NCBI RefSeq assembly: GCF_040581485.1
Contig: NC_090134.1
Coordinates: 17,599,501-17,663,500, forward strand
DNA from: Linepithema humile
Taxonomy: Eukaryota; Arthropoda; Insecta; Hymenoptera; Formicidae
Direction: 5' to 3'
DNA: 64,000 nucleotides
Made by a program: the position numbers and the translations under genes. Every line of letters starts with the position of its first letter. Positions within the stretch are counted from its first letter, which is position 1. Below, in pieces: positions 62,840-64,000 of this stretch. Below the pieces are notes generated by a model. That model ran no database searches, was not told the origin of the DNA, and worked only from the letters and a program-made list of their open reading frames with translations.

Positions 62840-64000
62840 GGCTCAGCCGCAATCGTGTCGATAGTCTTTTCGCTGTCAAACACGGCAAACAAGAACCGAG
62901 TACCTATTACGGGCGAGCACCTATTATGCAGGCCGCGTTTACTACATCATTAACGAATTATACGAGACAACGATAAAGGCGAAATAAACTCAGCCGTATA
63001 AAAAGATTTATGATATTCACGGTATGAGAAAGTGAGGCGCGGCGAACGAAGGAATATAAGACGACTGCTTCTTGTAGTTCGGCGCGTCACCGCCGATAAG
63101 TTTACGACCCTGTTGACTGCGCGCTCTTTTCCGACTCACTTCCGCAATAGAGACGCTATGAGAGACGAACGAGACGTAAACGCCTTCCCTTCTTTCTCGC
63201 CACTCGGGCTGTTATCGCGCTGTTTAAGATTGCGAAGAATTCGAGATTCTTCCTGTCGTAATGACGCCGAAGACGCCATTGCAGCGATACTTGATGGCGG
63301 ACAATGATTTATTGACTTGGCTCGTCAGGCCAGATATTCCATTTTCTTGCTCACAGCCCTGCGGGGAAATCTGCGAGCTACTTTCGCTATTAAACGAAGT
63401 GACCGTAATTTTTCATGGCTATTTCGACGGCCTTTTCATTGCTTGTTCGCCGTACAAGATATTAGACCGACAATCCAACCGTATTCTCGTTTCATCATAT
63501 TGTGTGATATTGCGGTTTTTTTATATACATTCTCTCTCTGAGAAATGAGATATTTTTCGATAAATAAGCCGATGACGGCAATTCAGGAAGTTGTCGTGAT
63601 CCAAATTTTATCATATAATATCATATAATTTCAGAGAAAATATTTGCACGAATTCAAATGACATATGAGAGTTAAATTTAAATAATTATGACTTCACTTT
63701 TATGTAAATGCTCGGTTTTTATTGCGCGTTTATGTATAAAGCTCATACGGAAAGCGAGTATTGTACGCACGCGTTTATATTTTACATAAGTATGGCCGAG
63801 TGCATAATAACGAATTTTTCTCGTTTTACGAGGCTTAGTCCGATGAAAGGCATTCGCCAAAAGCTCATTTTCAAGAAGGGACTTTTAAGAGCTGCTTAGC
63901 GGAACGTAACAAAGGACAAATGTATCGTTTAAGGGGCAAGTGTACGTCTTAATATTTTTAAAGTACATCGAATCCTTTGGTAGGAATCTTTTCACTAACG
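62840..64000. other. Non-coding DNA, no gene recognised
   Basis: Mixed composition. A 95-codon ATG frame at 63261-63548 has balanced composition but no recognised similarity. A short direct repeat ATCATATAAT lies near 63610-63630. Nothing else seen up to the window end. Confidence 0.6.

Noticed and set aside
1..64000. Known insect microRNAs (let-7, bantam, miR-1, miR-9, miR-124, miR-125, miR-137, miR-279, miR-315 and others)
   Set aside because: Scanning by eye for their mature sequences found only partial matches of eight bases or so, which are expected by chance. A covariance-model search would be decisive.

Overview
The window looks like nuclear DNA from an insect, most likely a hymenopteran such as an ant. 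The reasons are moderate and patchy GC content, CpG dinucleotides that are abundant rather than depleted, many (GA/CT)n and (GGC)n microsatellites, and a short run of the insect telomere-type TTAGG/CCTAA repeat at 21646-21664. There is no bacterial or viral gene order, no operon-like packing, and no long open frame resembling a known protein. The taxonomic call is inference; no marker gene is present.

I could not identify any complete, recognisable protein-coding gene, rRNA, tRNA, known microRNA, CRISPR array or transposon coding region. Nearly all open frames are under 140 codons, rich in Arg, Ser, Leu and Cys, and overlap on both strands, as expected when CpG-rich non-coding DNA is translated. 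The window is best read as a 64-kb intergenic or intronic stretch. A few frames stand out and are listed at low confidence: a 120-codon frame with a plausible 5' splice site (31711-32070), a signal-peptide-like frame without ATG (1846-2085), a 246-codon frame (50302-51042) and a 56-codon frame with one hydrophobic segment (54019-54189).

Layout: 1-6300 is mixed DNA with two strong small inverted repeats (3952-3989, 4335-4357). 6338-6623 is a nearly perfect 143-bp tandem duplication. 7000-15500 is mixed DNA with a C15 tract and a (GGC)n repeat. 15540-16200 is AT-rich and carries a full match to the CTCF consensus plus a second core in opposite orientation. 16500-19500 is GC-rich with a TATA/initiator-like arrangement and polypurine tracts. 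21600-31000 is mixed, with a (CT)n repeat. 31700-32450 contains the best exon-like frame. 38600-47500 is mostly featureless apart from a GCC repeat and small direct or inverted repeats. 47500-54200 is GC-rich, with three G-quadruplex-type tracts. 54200-62300 is mixed with two more GA/CT tracts. 62340-62840 is AT-rich, with a diverged ~120-bp tandem duplication followed by a GATA-motif cluster.

If the stretch has a function, the sequence points to chromatin or regulatory roles (CTCF-like site, GAGA-type tracts, G-quadruplex tracts, GATA cluster) rather than a gene system. No genes could be shown to work together here.
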